A DNA stretch of 64,000 nucleotides from Aquimarina sp. U1-2 (GTDB lineage: Bacteria; Bacteroidota; Bacteroidia; Flavobacteriales; Flavobacteriaceae), in contig NZ_JAGKIK010000012.1 in NCBI RefSeq assembly GCF_017897595.1, forward strand, positions 1-64,000. Direction: 5' to 3'. Positions 32,807 through 42,220 of the stretch are shown here, piece after piece. Every line of letters starts with the position of its first letter. Position 1 is the stretch's first letter. Both the position numbers and the translations under genes were made by a program. Under the pieces are notes generated by a model. It saw only the letters and a list, made by a program, of their open reading frames with translations. It ran no database searches and was not told the origin of the DNA.

Positions 32807-34567
32807 CTAATTTTCGGTTTTTATTTCTATACCGTCTTCATCGATTTTGATATCTACTTCTTCACTTTTAAGAAGCACTCCCTCTTCATCGATTTTAAGG
32901 TTAGTATTTTTATTATCGGTGTTATTAGTCCTATTGATATCATCATCATCTTGCCACTCTTCATATTTCCATTCATCATCATTTGCATTATTTTCTAAAC
33001 AATTTTTACATTGTAATTTACCGTCTGTCACCTGAATGTATTTTCCCTCTTTACCAGTAATGGTTACATAATCATCATATTTCCAGGAATTGTTAAAGCT
33101 TCTCGTATTTTCATCTGCCAGAATGGTTATTCCTTCTGGCAGCGTTAGGATCACACTAATTTCCTGATCTCGATATTTATTCGCATAATCTGTAACAGCA
33201 TGTCCATCTAATCGAAGTGTTTTGCCATCAATCTCGTACCCATACTTTAGTTTTTCAGCACGATCTGAGGCTTCGTCATAAGATTTACCCTCGGCCTTCT
33301 TTTCTATAATCATACTTGCGACAGAATCTCTTTTTGAGGTCTTTAAGTATAATTGAATATCTCGTACTACGATTACTTTATTTCCCTGCTCATCTCTTTT
33401 AATTTTGTAATCATCTCTATGTCTAAGGTATTTTGCAAATCTCGTATTTCCTTGCATTTCAATACGAATTGTATCCTTACTATAAAATGGTAGCACTTTG
33501 TTTTCTGAAATAACTTCGGCGTCAAATGCCTCTAAGGTTGCCTGCCGTACACCAATAATCATTAAACCAATAATGGCAAAAATCCATACCGCTAGTAACC
33601 CTAACTTGGCCGGTGTACCGATAGACTTCAGGTTACTAATCAAAATCTTTAATCCAAGGATAAAAAGGAAGAAAAACGGAATACCAGAAGCCAGAAAAGA
33701 TAAAAGGGTTAGCAGCCATAAAGGAACTTCGGGATGGCTACCTACTTCGAAATATTCTACCCATGGCATATCCAAAAATCCAAAAGTACCTACTGTAAAC
33801 AATCCTATAAACAGGCTAATTAAAGTAACACCAGCAATAATGATTAAAATAACGCCTATAAATTTCACAAAAATCTTTAGTAAGAACAATAAAACATCTC
33901 CCAAGGCTTCAAAAAATGTGGTCGAACTACTTTTAACTTTGTCGCTGTACTTTTGGTAGTCTACATTTTTAACAGTATCTGCAACACCATCAAGGCCTTC
34001 TTTTATTTTTTTTTCAATCGTACTAATGTTAACAGCTTCACCTTTCATTGCCAGAAAATCGGCAGTTGATTTTGCTTCGGGTACAAAAATCCAAAAGGCA
34101 ATATAGATAAGCGCGAATGCGCCGCTTGAAAAAATAGTAAGAAGTATCCAAGCTAAACGTATCCAGACAGGATCTACACCCATATTATGACCCAATCCAG
34201 AACTTACACCTCCTACATACGAATTGGTGGTATCTCTAAAAAGTTGTCTTGTAGATTTCGCTTTTTGATGAGATGTTTCGGGTTCATCTTCAAAGATTTC
34301 TTCATCTAATCGATAATCTTCGGGTTGCCCCATAATCGCTATAATTTCTTCTACTTCTTTAATCCCGATGACTTGTCTTTCGTCTTTTATCTTTTCGCTA
34401 AACAATTCTGCAATTCGCGCTTCGATATCTGCAATAATTTCATCTCTTCCTTGTGAATCGGTAAACGAACGTTTTATGGCATCCAGATAACGTTGCATCT
34501 TTAGAAAAGCATCTTCGTCTATATGAAAAAATACACCTGCTAAATTTATATTGACTGTCTTGTTCAT
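32807..34567 (-). CDS. PspC-domain membrane protein
   Basis: 586 residues. A soluble N-terminal part (1-100), then the PspC domain (about 107-175) with Y-V-G-G-V-S-S-G-L-G and D-P-V-W-I-R-L-A-W-I-L, three to four more membrane helices (about 225-345), and a long C-terminal soluble part that ends in acidic, repeated I-D-E-(D/E)-G-(V/I) units. PspC proteins sense envelope stress. The gene lies 1 bp after the PadR regulator gene and 47 bp before a GIN gene, an operon conserved in flavobacteria. Confidence 0.92.
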   Translation of the reverse strand: MNKTVNINLAGVFFHIDEDAFLKMQRYLDAIKRSFTDSQGRDEIIADIEARIAELFSEKIKDERQVIGIKEVEEIIAIMGQPEDYRLDEEIFEDEPETSHQKAKSTRQLFRDTTNSYVGGVSSGLGHNMGVDPVWIRLAWILLTIFSSGAFALIYIAFWIFVPEAKSTADFLAMKGEAVNISTIEKKIKEGLDGVADTVKNVDYQKYSDKVKSSSTTFFEALGDVLLFLLKIFVKFIGVILIIIAGVTLISLFIGLFTVGTFGFLDMPWVEYFEVGSHPEVPLWLLTLLSFLASGIPFFFLFILGLKILISNLKSIGTPAKLGLLAVWIFAIIGLMIIGVRQATLEAFDAEVISENKVLPFYSKDTIRIEMQGNTRFAKYLRHRDDYKIKRDEQGNKVIVVRDIQLYLKTSKRDSVASMIIEKKAEGKSYDEASDRAEKLKYGYEIDGKTLRLDGHAVTDYANKYRDQEISVILTLPEGITILADENTRSFNNSWKYDDYVTITGKEGKYIQVTDGKLQCKNCLENNANDDEWKYEEWQDDDDINRTNNTDNKNTNLKIDEEGVLLKSEEVDIKIDEDGIEIKTEN

Positions 34568-34568
34568 G

Positions 34569-34904
34569 TTACTTCTTTTTTTGTTTAGTTACCACATTTA
34601 CAGCGTTTCTTAGCTCGTCCCAAGTGGTATTTAATTCTTTTAGAAACAATTGTCCGGTTTCTGTGAGTCCGTAATATTTACGTGGAGGGCCAGAGGTAGA
34701 TTCTTCCCAGCGATAGCTAAGCAATCCGGCATTTTTAAGTCTGGTAAGTAAGGGGTAAATAGTACCTTCTACCACGAGCATCTTTGCATCTTTAAGGGTT
34801 TCCAAAATTTCTGCCACATAAGCATCATCGTCCTTGAGGATAGAAAGTATGCAATATTCCAGAACACCTTTGCGCATCTGCGCTTTCGTGTTTTCGATCT
34901 TCAT
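34569..34904 (-). CDS. PadR-family transcriptional regulator
   Basis: 111 residues, the usual PadR size. The winged helix is visible with G-V-L-E-Y-C-I-L-S-I-L (about 13-23), E-G-T-I-Y-P-L-L-T-R-L (about 47-57) and G-P-P-R-K-Y-Y-G-L-T-E-T-G (about 72-84). It binds DNA as a dimer and probably controls its own operon with the PspC and GIN genes, since PspC starts just after its stop. Confidence 0.93.
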   Translation of the reverse strand: MKIENTKAQMRKGVLEYCILSILKDDDAYVAEILETLKDAKMLVVEGTIYPLLTRLKNAGLLSYRWEESTSGPPRKYYGLTETGQLFLKELNTTWDELRNAVNVVTKQKKK

Positions 34905-35007
34905 AAAACTGATTTTTAAAAGTTAAACTGTTCATTTTTTGATGTATCTGCCACAAGGCAGGTTGATGATTAATGATTGATGATTTCTAATTTCTAACTA
35001 CGGTTTA

Positions 35008-35460
35008 TTATTTTATAAATCGTATCGTTAACGGATACTTATATTCTTCTCCTTTATTTGCTTTCATGGCGGCCGATATAATGAAAACGATCTCTATAAA
35101 AAAACCAATTAAAGCAATGATACCCACAAAAGAGGCGCCAATTAAAGTTCTAAATCCCCCAGGATGAGAAAAATCGATATGCAGGTCATCTAAGTGTGTG
35201 ATGTGAAGCAATGAGGTATCTCCAAAAAGATTAAAAATAAAAAATGGAATAGAAAGTGTTCCTAAAATGATAGTATACAATAATATACTGAGTTGAAAAT
35301 TGATGGCTTCTTTGCCATGTCTATCGATAAATCCTGATTTATCTTTATTGACTGTCCATAGCAGAATCGGGATGATATAATTTCCAAAAGGAATAATATA
35401 GCGAGAAAAAATTCCTAAGTGCATGAATGTAGCGATATTTTTGTGGTTGTTATCAGACAT
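35008..35460 (-). CDS. DUF4870-type small membrane protein
   Basis: 150 residues from the ATG at 35460; an upstream in-frame TTG (35490) would add ten residues that look unlike the family. Membrane segments lie at about 12-32, 55-80 and 112-135. The D-K-S-G-F-I-D-R-H-G-K-E-A-I-N-F-Q-L-S block (about 38-56) is characteristic of DUF4870 (Tic20-like) proteins. Function unknown. It is a single gene divergent from the DUF4442 gene. Confidence 0.88.
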   Translation of the reverse strand: MSDNNHKNIATFMHLGIFSRYIIPFGNYIIPILLWTVNKDKSGFIDRHGKEAINFQLSILLYTIILGTLSIPFFIFNLFGDTSLLHITHLDDLHIDFSHPGGFRTLIGASFVGIIALIGFFIEIVFIISAAMKANKGEEYKYPLTIRFIK

Positions 35461-35553
35461 ATTTAAAGTATATAATAGTTTCTTATACAAATATATGTCT
35501 AAAAAAAGGTATTATGCAAAACATAGTACCATAATTTAACATAAATTTAAGAT

Positions 35554-35583
35554 TTTGTGATACGCTATGGCATCTTAGTTTTA
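35554..35583 (+). promoter_or_regulatory. Promoter of the DUF4442 gene
   Basis: TTTG (35554-35557), an 18-bp spacer and TAGTTTTA (35576-35583), one mismatch from TAnnTTTG, about 33 bp before the ATG. Confidence 0.5.
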
Positions 35584-35616
35584 CTTATATTGTTCTTATA
35601 AAATCAATGTAAGTCT

Positions 35617-36069
35617 ATGACTCCAGGAAAACTGAATACCTTTTTATTAGTAAAACTACCATCAGCTTGGTTGTGTGGTGTGCGTGTAAAATCGATTGAT
35701 CAAACGAGTTGTACAGTGACAGTAAAACATAAATGGATTAACCAAAATCCTTTTAACTCTATGTTTTGGGCGGTACAAGGAATGGCTGCAGAGTTAACTA
35801 CTGGTGCTTTGGTAACTAAATATATTCGAGATAGCGGCAAACGAATCTCGATGTTGGTAGCTACTAATAATGCTACATTCACAAAAAAAGCAACAGGTCG
35901 AATTACTTTTGTTTGTAACGATGGTCAATTGGTTAAAGATGCTATAAAAAAAACTATTAAGACAGGTGAAGGACAAACCGTTTGGATGACCGCAGTAGGT
36001 ACAAATAGCGATAACGTTGAAGTTTCTACCTTTAATTTTGAATGGACTTTGAAAGTGAAAAATAAATAG
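35617..36069 (+). CDS. DUF4442 hot-dog-fold protein (thioesterase-like)
   Basis: 150 residues. The sequence fits DUF4442: hydrophobic helix with N-P-F-N-S-M-F-W-A-V-Q-G-M-A-A-E-L (about 46-62), followed by beta strands. Members share the hot-dog fold of acyl-CoA thioesterases such as PaaI/YigI, but catalytic activity here is not shown. It precedes an AIM24-like gene by 91 bp on the same strand. Confidence 0.85.
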   Translation: MTPGKLNTFLLVKLPSAWLCGVRVKSIDQTSCTVTVKHKWINQNPFNSMFWAVQGMAAELTTGALVTKYIRDSGKRISMLVATNNATFTKKATGRITFVCNDGQLVKDAIKKTIKTGEGQTVWMTAVGTNSDNVEVSTFNFEWTLKVKNK

Positions 36070-36160
36070 TTTACGATCAAAGGTGTAACATTTCTCATAA
36101 AATAGTAACCCATATACATATCTAATGCTATTAAAATAATAACCGCCAAATATTCTAAAA

Positions 36161-36961
36161 ATGACAGCACACGAAATTGATTACGAAATCATAGGAGAAG
36201 AAATGCAATATGTAGAAATAGAGCTTGATCCACAAGAAGGCGTAATTGCAGAAGCCGGAAGTTTTATGATGATGGATGATGGTATTAAAATGGATACCAT
36301 CTTTGGTGACGGCTCTTCAAATGATAAAGGAGTTTTAGGTAAAATTTTTGGAGCTGGAAAAAGACTACTTACGGGAGAAAGTCTTTTTATGACTGCTTTT
36401 TACAATCAGGTTTCAGGCAAAAAGAAAATTAGTTTTGCGTCTCCATACCCTGGAAAAATCATTCCTTTAGATTTAACGAACTATAGCGGTAAATTTATTT
36501 GTCAGAAAGATGCTTTTTTATGCGCAGCGAAAGGAGTTTCTATTGGTATAGAATTTTCAAGAAAGTTAGGTCGAGGTTTATTTGGAGGCGAAGGGTTTAT
36601 CATGCAAAAGCTTGAAGGAGACGGAATGGCATTTGTGCATGCCGGTGGTACTACCGCTCGAAAAGAACTACTACCTGGCGAGAAGTTAAAGATTGATACG
36701 GGGTGTATCATAGGCTTTTCTCAAAGTGTTCATTATGATATTGAGTTTGTAGGCGGAATAAAGAATACAATCTTTGGAGGCGAAGGTTTGTTCTTTGCAA
36801 CCCTAACAGGACCTGGTGTTGTGTATGTACAATCACTACCTTTTAGTAGATTAGCAAATCGAGTGTTGGCATTGGCACCAAGAGCAGGAGGAAAAAGTAG
36901 AGGTGAAGGTAGTGTATTAGGCGGTCTAGGAAATCTTATAGATGGCGACAATAATTTTTAG
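36161..36961 (+). CDS. AIM24 / TIGR00266 family protein
   Basis: 266 residues. Typical features are the E-L-D-P-Q-E-G-V-I-A-E-A-G-S-F-M-M-M-D block (about 22-40), G-E-S-L-F-M-T-A-F-Y (about 73-82), the G-G-E-G-F-I-M-Q-K-L segment (about 146-155) and its repeat G-G-E-G-L-F-F-A-T-L (about 206-215), then a C-terminal R-A-G-G-K-S-R-G-E-G-S. The family forms a double-stranded beta-helix fold, related to mitochondrial AIM24; the bacterial role is unknown. Confidence 0.9.
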   Translation: MTAHEIDYEIIGEEMQYVEIELDPQEGVIAEAGSFMMMDDGIKMDTIFGDGSSNDKGVLGKIFGAGKRLLTGESLFMTAFYNQVSGKKKISFASPYPGKIIPLDLTNYSGKFICQKDAFLCAAKGVSIGIEFSRKLGRGLFGGEGFIMQKLEGDGMAFVHAGGTTARKELLPGEKLKIDTGCIIGFSQSVHYDIEFVGGIKNTIFGGEGLFFATLTGPGVVYVQSLPFSRLANRVLALAPRAGGKSRGEGSVLGGLGNLIDGDNNF

Positions 36962-37094
36962 CTGTGTTAAATAAGCGCCAAAAGACTCTTTTTTTGGTTT
37001 TATTTACATATATTAGCATAAACAACTTTAAAATTTATAAGATTATTCCTACAAATTACTCGTTAAAATTAACATTCTAAACCCTTATTAATTT

Positions 37095-37292
37095 ATGGCA
37101 AGAGCAATGTTTGATTACACTAAAACGGTACTTAAAAAAGTTAGTTTTGATGTTAATCTTTTTACCAAGGAAGTTCTTAAAGCACTAAACAGGTTACTTC
37201 CGCACGAGATTGAAGAATTAAGAATTTGGATTCAATCCTTAACCATTAAACAACCAGAATTAGAGGTTTGTTTAATTTATTTAAAAACATAG
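37095..37292 (+). CDS. Conserved small flavobacterial protein
   Basis: 65 residues, start ATG. It has M-F-D-Y-T-K-T-V-L-K-K-V-S-F-D (about 5-19) and L-F-x-K-E-V-L-K-A-L (about 22-31), probably two helices, without membrane segment or Cys pair. I know the sequence type as widespread in flavobacteria, but no function. It is closed by a strong terminator shared with the convergent oxyR gene. Confidence 0.75.
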   Translation: MARAMFDYTKTVLKKVSFDVNLFTKEVLKALNRLLPHEIEELRIWIQSLTIKQPELEVCLIYLKT

Positions 37293-37295
37293 TAA

Positions 37296-37328
37296 ATAAA
37301 AGCGACTTTTTAGTCGCTTTTTATTTTT
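37296..37328. terminator. Two-way terminator between the 65-aa gene and oxyR
   Basis: AAAAGCGACT pairs with AGTCGCTTTT, flanked by A- and T-runs. It overlaps the last codons of the minus-strand gene (stop at 37310). Confidence 0.85.
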
Positions 37329-38260
37329 GTAAGCGGACTTATAATTTTTACGTTTTGAAAGGCGATAGCACCTTTGATAATACCGGCTATAGTACTGTGC
37401 AACGCCTCAATAATCTGCATTTTCAATTCACTTTTATTAAAGATTAGGCTTACTTCTCTCGCAGGAGAGGGGTCAGTAAAATAATGAAGATTCTCTTTCT
37501 CTTGCTCTTTGATATCTAGCGTATGTAAATAGGGCAGTAGTGTCATTCCTAATCCTTCATTGGCCAATTTGATTAACGTCTCAAAACTACCGCTTTCTAA
37601 CTGAAAATGATCTTCGTCATAGCTTTTTTGGGTTTTACACAAATTAATAATACCATCTCTAAAACAGTGGCCATCCTCTAACAATAACATATCATCTATA
37701 TCCAAATCACCAATAGTAATCTTTTTCTTTTGATTTAATCGATGTGTAGAAGGAATATATCCAACAAAGGGTTCATAGTAGAGTACACGTTCTTTAATAC
37801 TTTCATTTTCTAGGGGGGTAGCAGCAATGGCGGCATCCAGATGACCATCATGCAAACGTTCTATAATGGCTTCTGTAGTTAATTCTTCTATTTTTAGCTT
37901 TACTTTTGGATACTTTTTAATAAAATTATTAAGAAACATAGGTAACAGCGTGGGCATAACAGTAGGTATGACCCCTAGCTTAAATTCACCACCTATAAAC
38001 CCTTTTTGTTGATCTACAATGTCTTGTATACGTTCACTTTCATTTACAATATTTCTAGCTTGTTGTACTAATTGAGTACCAACATCTGTGAGTGCAATTG
38101 GCTTTTTACTGCGGTCAAAGATTAGAATGTCCAGTTCTTCTTCCAATTTCTGAATTTGCATACTTAAGGTTGGCTGCGTGACAAACGTTTTTTCTGCCGC
38201 TTTGGTGAAATTTTTATGTTCAGCTACTGCAAGTACGTATTTTAACTGTGTAATGGTCAT
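37310..38260 (-). CDS. oxyR: OxyR-type LysR regulator (peroxide sensor)
   Basis: 316 residues. N-terminal LysR helix-turn-helix (about 1-60, with F-T-K-A-A-E-K-T-F-V-T-Q-P-T-L-S). The effector domain has G-H-C199-F-R-D and L-C208, which match in spacing and even numbering the peroxide-sensing C199-C208 pair of E. coli OxyR. It would activate oxidative-stress genes after disulfide formation. No catalase, Dps or peroxiredoxin gene is adjacent; trxB lies 7 kb away. It starts with ATG and is followed by a two-way terminator. Confidence 0.93.
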   Translation of the reverse strand: MTITQLKYVLAVAEHKNFTKAAEKTFVTQPTLSMQIQKLEEELDILIFDRSKKPIALTDVGTQLVQQARNIVNESERIQDIVDQQKGFIGGEFKLGVIPTVMPTLLPMFLNNFIKKYPKVKLKIEELTTEAIIERLHDGHLDAAIAATPLENESIKERVLYYEPFVGYIPSTHRLNQKKKITIGDLDIDDMLLLEDGHCFRDGIINLCKTQKSYDEDHFQLESGSFETLIKLANEGLGMTLLPYLHTLDIKEQEKENLHYFTDPSPAREVSLIFNKSELKMQIIEALHSTIAGIIKGAIAFQNVKIISPLTKIKSD

Positions 38261-38359
38261 CTTTTATTTTTTGAGCCGTAAAAATAGAAAAGCTATTGAT
38301 ACTGTTTATTAATTTTGTATTAAAAATTTATTTTGTCTATTGAGCTAGGTTCATATATC

Positions 38360-38409
38360 AGAAATCTCCGTCTGCCTTTTTCTAAATAAAAAGACGGACG
38401 GGGATTTCT
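38360..38409. terminator. Long imperfect hairpin between DUF2141 and oxyR genes
   Basis: AGAAATCTCCGTCTG pairs with the matching CGGACGGGGATTTCT with two mismatches, extended by CTTTTT/AAAAAG to a stem of about 22 bp and a 4-nt loop. It lies 91 bp after the DUF2141 stop and 100 bp before the oxyR start (both minus). Confidence 0.7.
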
Positions 38410-38500
38410 ACTATATAAAGCGGGTTAAAGTAATGGTATACAAAAAGAGACAAACACGCTAGTGCTTATCTCTTGGCAAAAAACGGATGTTTAAAAAGTA

Positions 38501-38923
38501 TTACATCCTAATAGAAAGGTCTAAATCTTCTGTACCTACTACGAATTTTGCAGCTTCCCAGGTTGGTGGTCCGTAGCTCATCGTATTGTTTGATATTCCA
38601 TAGCTTTCTATGGGTCTGCCATTGTCTTCAAAATCCATACGATTGTTTCCGTTTTTATCATGATAGCAAGAGATAGCAAAGATACCTTCAGGAACATTTT
38701 TAAAGGTAATAGTTGCAACTCCGTCCTTGATTGTGGTATGTGTACCTTGTATAGGAGCGGCTTTCATAAACGTACTTTCATTATACAGACCAAAATGAAC
38801 TGCCCCTTCAGAATTAGATACGTTAGGCACGGTTACGGTGATCGTAATTCCTTCTGGTTTTTCTTGGGCTTGTGAAATAAGAGTTGAGATTAAAAGGCTA
38901 CTTAATAATACTAGAGTTTTCAT
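38501..38923 (-). CDS. DUF2141 secreted protein
   Basis: 140 residues with a signal peptide (about 1-19, ending STLISQA). The rest is the DUF2141 domain: beta strands with G-A-V-H-F-G-L-Y-N (about 40-48), G-I-F-A-I-S-C-Y-H-D-K-N-G-N-N-R-M-D (about 80-97), and a G-I-S-N-N segment. The C-Y-H-D-K-N-G-N-N-x-x-D block looks like a calcium- or metal-binding loop. Function unknown; probably periplasmic. Single gene. Confidence 0.88.
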   Translation of the reverse strand: MKTLVLLSSLLISTLISQAQEKPEGITITVTVPNVSNSEGAVHFGLYNESTFMKAAPIQGTHTTIKDGVATITFKNVPEGIFAISCYHDKNGNNRMDFEDNGRPIESYGISNNTMSYGPPTWEAAKFVVGTEDLDLSIRM

Positions 38924-39122
38924 GTGTACTTTGTTTTATAGTTATTTGATTTTGTTGATTCAAATGTCTATAAAAGTCTATACGTTTAATAAACTTTACA
39001 ACCCAGTTGTAGATTATTAGGGTTGAATTGTATTATTTTTGATTAATGTAGTAGTTTTAAACAAAATTTCAAATATAATTATTTTTGCTTTACGGGAATC
39101 AAAATATCAATAATGTAGATAG

Positions 39123-40359
39123 TCAAAATAGTGTATATCCTACAACAAATGATAACGAATTATAATTGGATCGCCAAAGCGTATTGTTCACAAAGAGGTT
39201 TCTATTAATTAAATATCGTATTTCAGTACTGTACCTATTTTTAAATTTGTATCCCAAGCCCACTGCAGCATTTAATCTTGTCTTGACCGGTATAATGTTA
39301 GGGCGTGATGTTTGATTAGAAAAAGAAAAATTAACGTTTGAATCTTCCATTTTAAAATCTAAAACAGCAAATCCGTTCAAATAAAGCTTAGAAAATTTAT
39401 TCAGAAAAAAGTAATGCCTGACTCCAATAGGTACTTCTATTGATTTATATGTTGCATTGTAAGATATTGTTTGAGGAATCACCAAATTGACTGGATTTAT
39501 TGTTCTAGAAATATCTTTTGATTCATAATGTTGATATGTAGGTTCTACTACTATTGCCCATTTACTTTTATTGAAAGGCATAATAAATTCAAATTCGAGA
39601 CCAAAACTTAAACTATTTTGTTGTCCGAAATCTATATCCACTCCTGATTCTTCATTCTTAATAGTTAAAGCATTACTTCTAAAACCTGGCCGTAATGTTA
39701 AATTGAATACATCTCTTTTTATTTTATTTTTCGGAATAGTAAATTTTGAATCCCTACATTCGTTATATTTAATAAAAAGACGTAATAAATCTCTTTTAGT
39801 GTAATTAACATTTTTAATTGTTCTTAGAGGTACATTGTCGCACTTGAAATTAGTCCATAATTGCTGTTTATAATGTTCATTGGCACCTATCTTGGTATTA
39901 GAAAAGTTGTACTTTTTATAGACCAATTGTTCCAAAACAGAGTCGTTGTTCTCGAAAAAAAATCTCGTTATGTCACTTTCTTTATAACTATACAAACTTG
40001 CTTCCCCTTCTATCAAAACTTTAAGAAAAAGTATTTCTCTTTTAAAAATTGGTTTTTAATATCACTTAAATCATCAATATTTCGACTGGATTTGTCTATA
40101 TCCACTTCAGCTCTTATAAATTTAAATTTACCCAATATGCCAAATTCTTTAATAGCGGTTATTGTACCTTCTTTTTTTTCTCGTCTTCTGATAATTTGTA
40201 AATAAATTTAGATGGATTATTAAGCCAGTCTTGGTTGGCAATCAGACAATCAATTCTATCATTTGAATTATTGATAAAATATCCGTTTTCAAAAGTAATT
40301 TGTGAATAACCCTTTAGATTTACGATAATAATTATTAGTAAGAGTATTTTCTTTAACAT
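39123..40359 (-). pseudogene. Outer-membrane-type protein gene broken by two frameshifts
   Basis: Three reading-frame segments read in order as one protein. The first (40359 to about 40165) has a signal peptide and ends in a run of Lys from an A8 tract. The second (about 40164-40050) continues E-G-T-I-T-A-I-K-E-F-G and D-I-K-N one frame over. The third (about 40050-39123) resumes with P-I-F-K-R-E-I-L-F-L-K-V-L-I-E-G-E and ends in a beta-barrel-like half closing G-Y-T-L-F. A base missing in the A8 tract and another near an AACC would restore about 410 residues of a flavobacterial surface-protein family of unknown role. Either a decayed gene or sequence errors. Confidence 0.8.
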
Positions 40360-40882
40360 AACATTTGATTTATTAAAAACACTAAGGAATAGTGATAATT
40401 TTGTTTGAGTGATAATATAATGAATTTACCTACTTTGCTTAGATATGATAATTTTACATTTCAAAGACATAACTTCTAAGTTTTATGTACCAATTCCATT
40501 TTGTAAGTTCAAATTACGCACGTATTGTTATTATTGCAAGACATCACCACATTTCTTTTGTACAATTAAAATTTTAATCATGATTTGATTATTTTTTGGT
40601 AACGGCTAAAATACACTTATTTCAACATTAGCAAACAAAATAACATTTAAAATACCTACGTTTCTATTCTTAAATGATAAATTGACCATACTGCTTTTGA
40701 CTGCTTAACTAAAGCAGCACTATAGCGATAATAATTGGTTTTTAAACATTTTTTTATCTTAATTACTAAAGATATGACTGATTTAGATACAATTTATTTC
40801 ATACTTAGCATGAGCTAAACTATAAATATGCGATTACTAAACTTCGAGATACTTTAAGAGATACGCAAAAAAACCTGATTCA
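40360..40882. other. Intergenic region, nothing recognised
   Basis: 523 bp of AT-rich DNA upstream of the broken gene and downstream of the DUF58 gene. No ORF, tRNA, terminator or known repeat was found by eye. Confidence 0.5.
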
Positions 40883-42217
40883 TCAAAGAAGCCCCCTCGC
40901 TTTAATCTCTAAATATTTATTAATTGTGTTTACCGTAAGATCTTTGGGTGCTGTAAGTACTGTTTGAATACCGTGTTTTTGAAGTTCTTTGACCATTACT
41001 TTTTTGTCATAGGCAAACTGTTTGGCAATCGTTTGATCATAAATAGTCTCTAGAGTACTGGCTTTTTGATGAATCAGCTTATTTAACGCAGTATTTTCAA
41101 AGAATATGACTACCAAAAGATGCTGTTTAGCCAACGCTTGTAAGTAAGGTAACTGGCGTTTTAACGAAGAGATGTGTTCGAAATTTGTATACAAAAGCAG
41201 TAAACTTCGATGTGTGATTTGTCGTTTCACCTGGGCATACAATACGCCAAAATCAGCATCTAGAAATTGAGTTTTTATATGATACAAAACTTCAGAAATA
41301 GTATTGATATATGTTTTTTTTCCACTATCTGGTAAAAAATCACGTACGGTATTTGAAAACGTAAGCATACCTACTTTATCATGCTTTTTTAATGCTATAT
41401 TTGAAAAAGCCAGGGTACTGTTTATAGCATAATCCAATAAACTTAATTCATCAAAAGGCATTTTCATGACTCTACTCACATCAATTATCGAATAAATAGG
41501 TTGTGATTTTTCATCTTGATATTGATTAACCATCAAATTGCCATGTTTGGCGGTTGCTTTCCAGTTTATAGTGCGTACATCATCTCCGAATACATAGTCT
41601 TTAATTTGCTCAAACTCCATAGTGTGACCAATGCGGCGTATTTTTTTGAGTCCGATTTGGGTCAATTTGTTATCAATGGCTAAAAAATCGTATTTTTTCA
41701 TCTGTATGAAGGAAGGATACACTTTCACCATCGCAGATTTATCAAAACTATACCTACGCTTTGCCAGACCTATACGGGTCATTACATAAATGTTCAGGTT
41801 TCCAAAAATGTATTCTCCTCGCTGTACAGGTCGCAACTTATATTCAAAATCTAATAGTGACTTTGGTCGAATGCTACCCGTTTTAAGAAAATCACGTTTT
41901 TGAAACTGTACTGGGATTTCGTCGATTACCTCTACGTATGTAGTAAAGTTGTAGGTATTTTTAATTCGCACAGGTACTGCATTATTATCACTATTTGAAA
42001 ATTTACCGGGTAAAATTCTGCCAGCATGGATCCCCTTTTTAGAGGTATATAAAATTACAATGTCAAAAAGGAAAATAATGATAAGACCCCATACCAAAAG
42101 CCACGTTATCGGGTACAATGGGGTGAACCAATAGGAAAGCAAAAATAATACAGCAATACTGGCAAGTATATAAAATACTCTAGAGTTTAGATATAAAGAT
42201 TTTAAAAACGAGATCAA
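40883..42217 (-). CDS. DUF58 domain protein
   Basis: 444 residues. Two membrane segments at the N-terminus (about 15-55), a soluble beta domain, then the DUF58 core with F-G-D-D-V-R-T-I-N-W-K-A-T-A-K (about 211-225) and a von Willebrand A-like region. It begins with TTG at 42217, three bases after the MoxR stop; no in-frame ATG is near. DUF58 proteins are the usual partner of MoxR ATPases and may act as assembly factors for a membrane complex. Last gene of a six-gene operon. Confidence 0.9.
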   Translation of the reverse strand: MISFLKSLYLNSRVFYILASIAVLFLLSYWFTPLYPITWLLVWGLIIIFLFDIVILYTSKKGIHAGRILPGKFSNSDNNAVPVRIKNTYNFTTYVEVIDEIPVQFQKRDFLKTGSIRPKSLLDFEYKLRPVQRGEYIFGNLNIYVMTRIGLAKRRYSFDKSAMVKVYPSFIQMKKYDFLAIDNKLTQIGLKKIRRIGHTMEFEQIKDYVFGDDVRTINWKATAKHGNLMVNQYQDEKSQPIYSIIDVSRVMKMPFDELSLLDYAINSTLAFSNIALKKHDKVGMLTFSNTVRDFLPDSGKKTYINTISEVLYHIKTQFLDADFGVLYAQVKRQITHRSLLLLYTNFEHISSLKRQLPYLQALAKQHLLVVIFFENTALNKLIHQKASTLETIYDQTIAKQFAYDKKVMVKELQKHGIQTVLTAPKDLTVNTINKYLEIKARGLL

Positions 42218-42220
42218 AAC

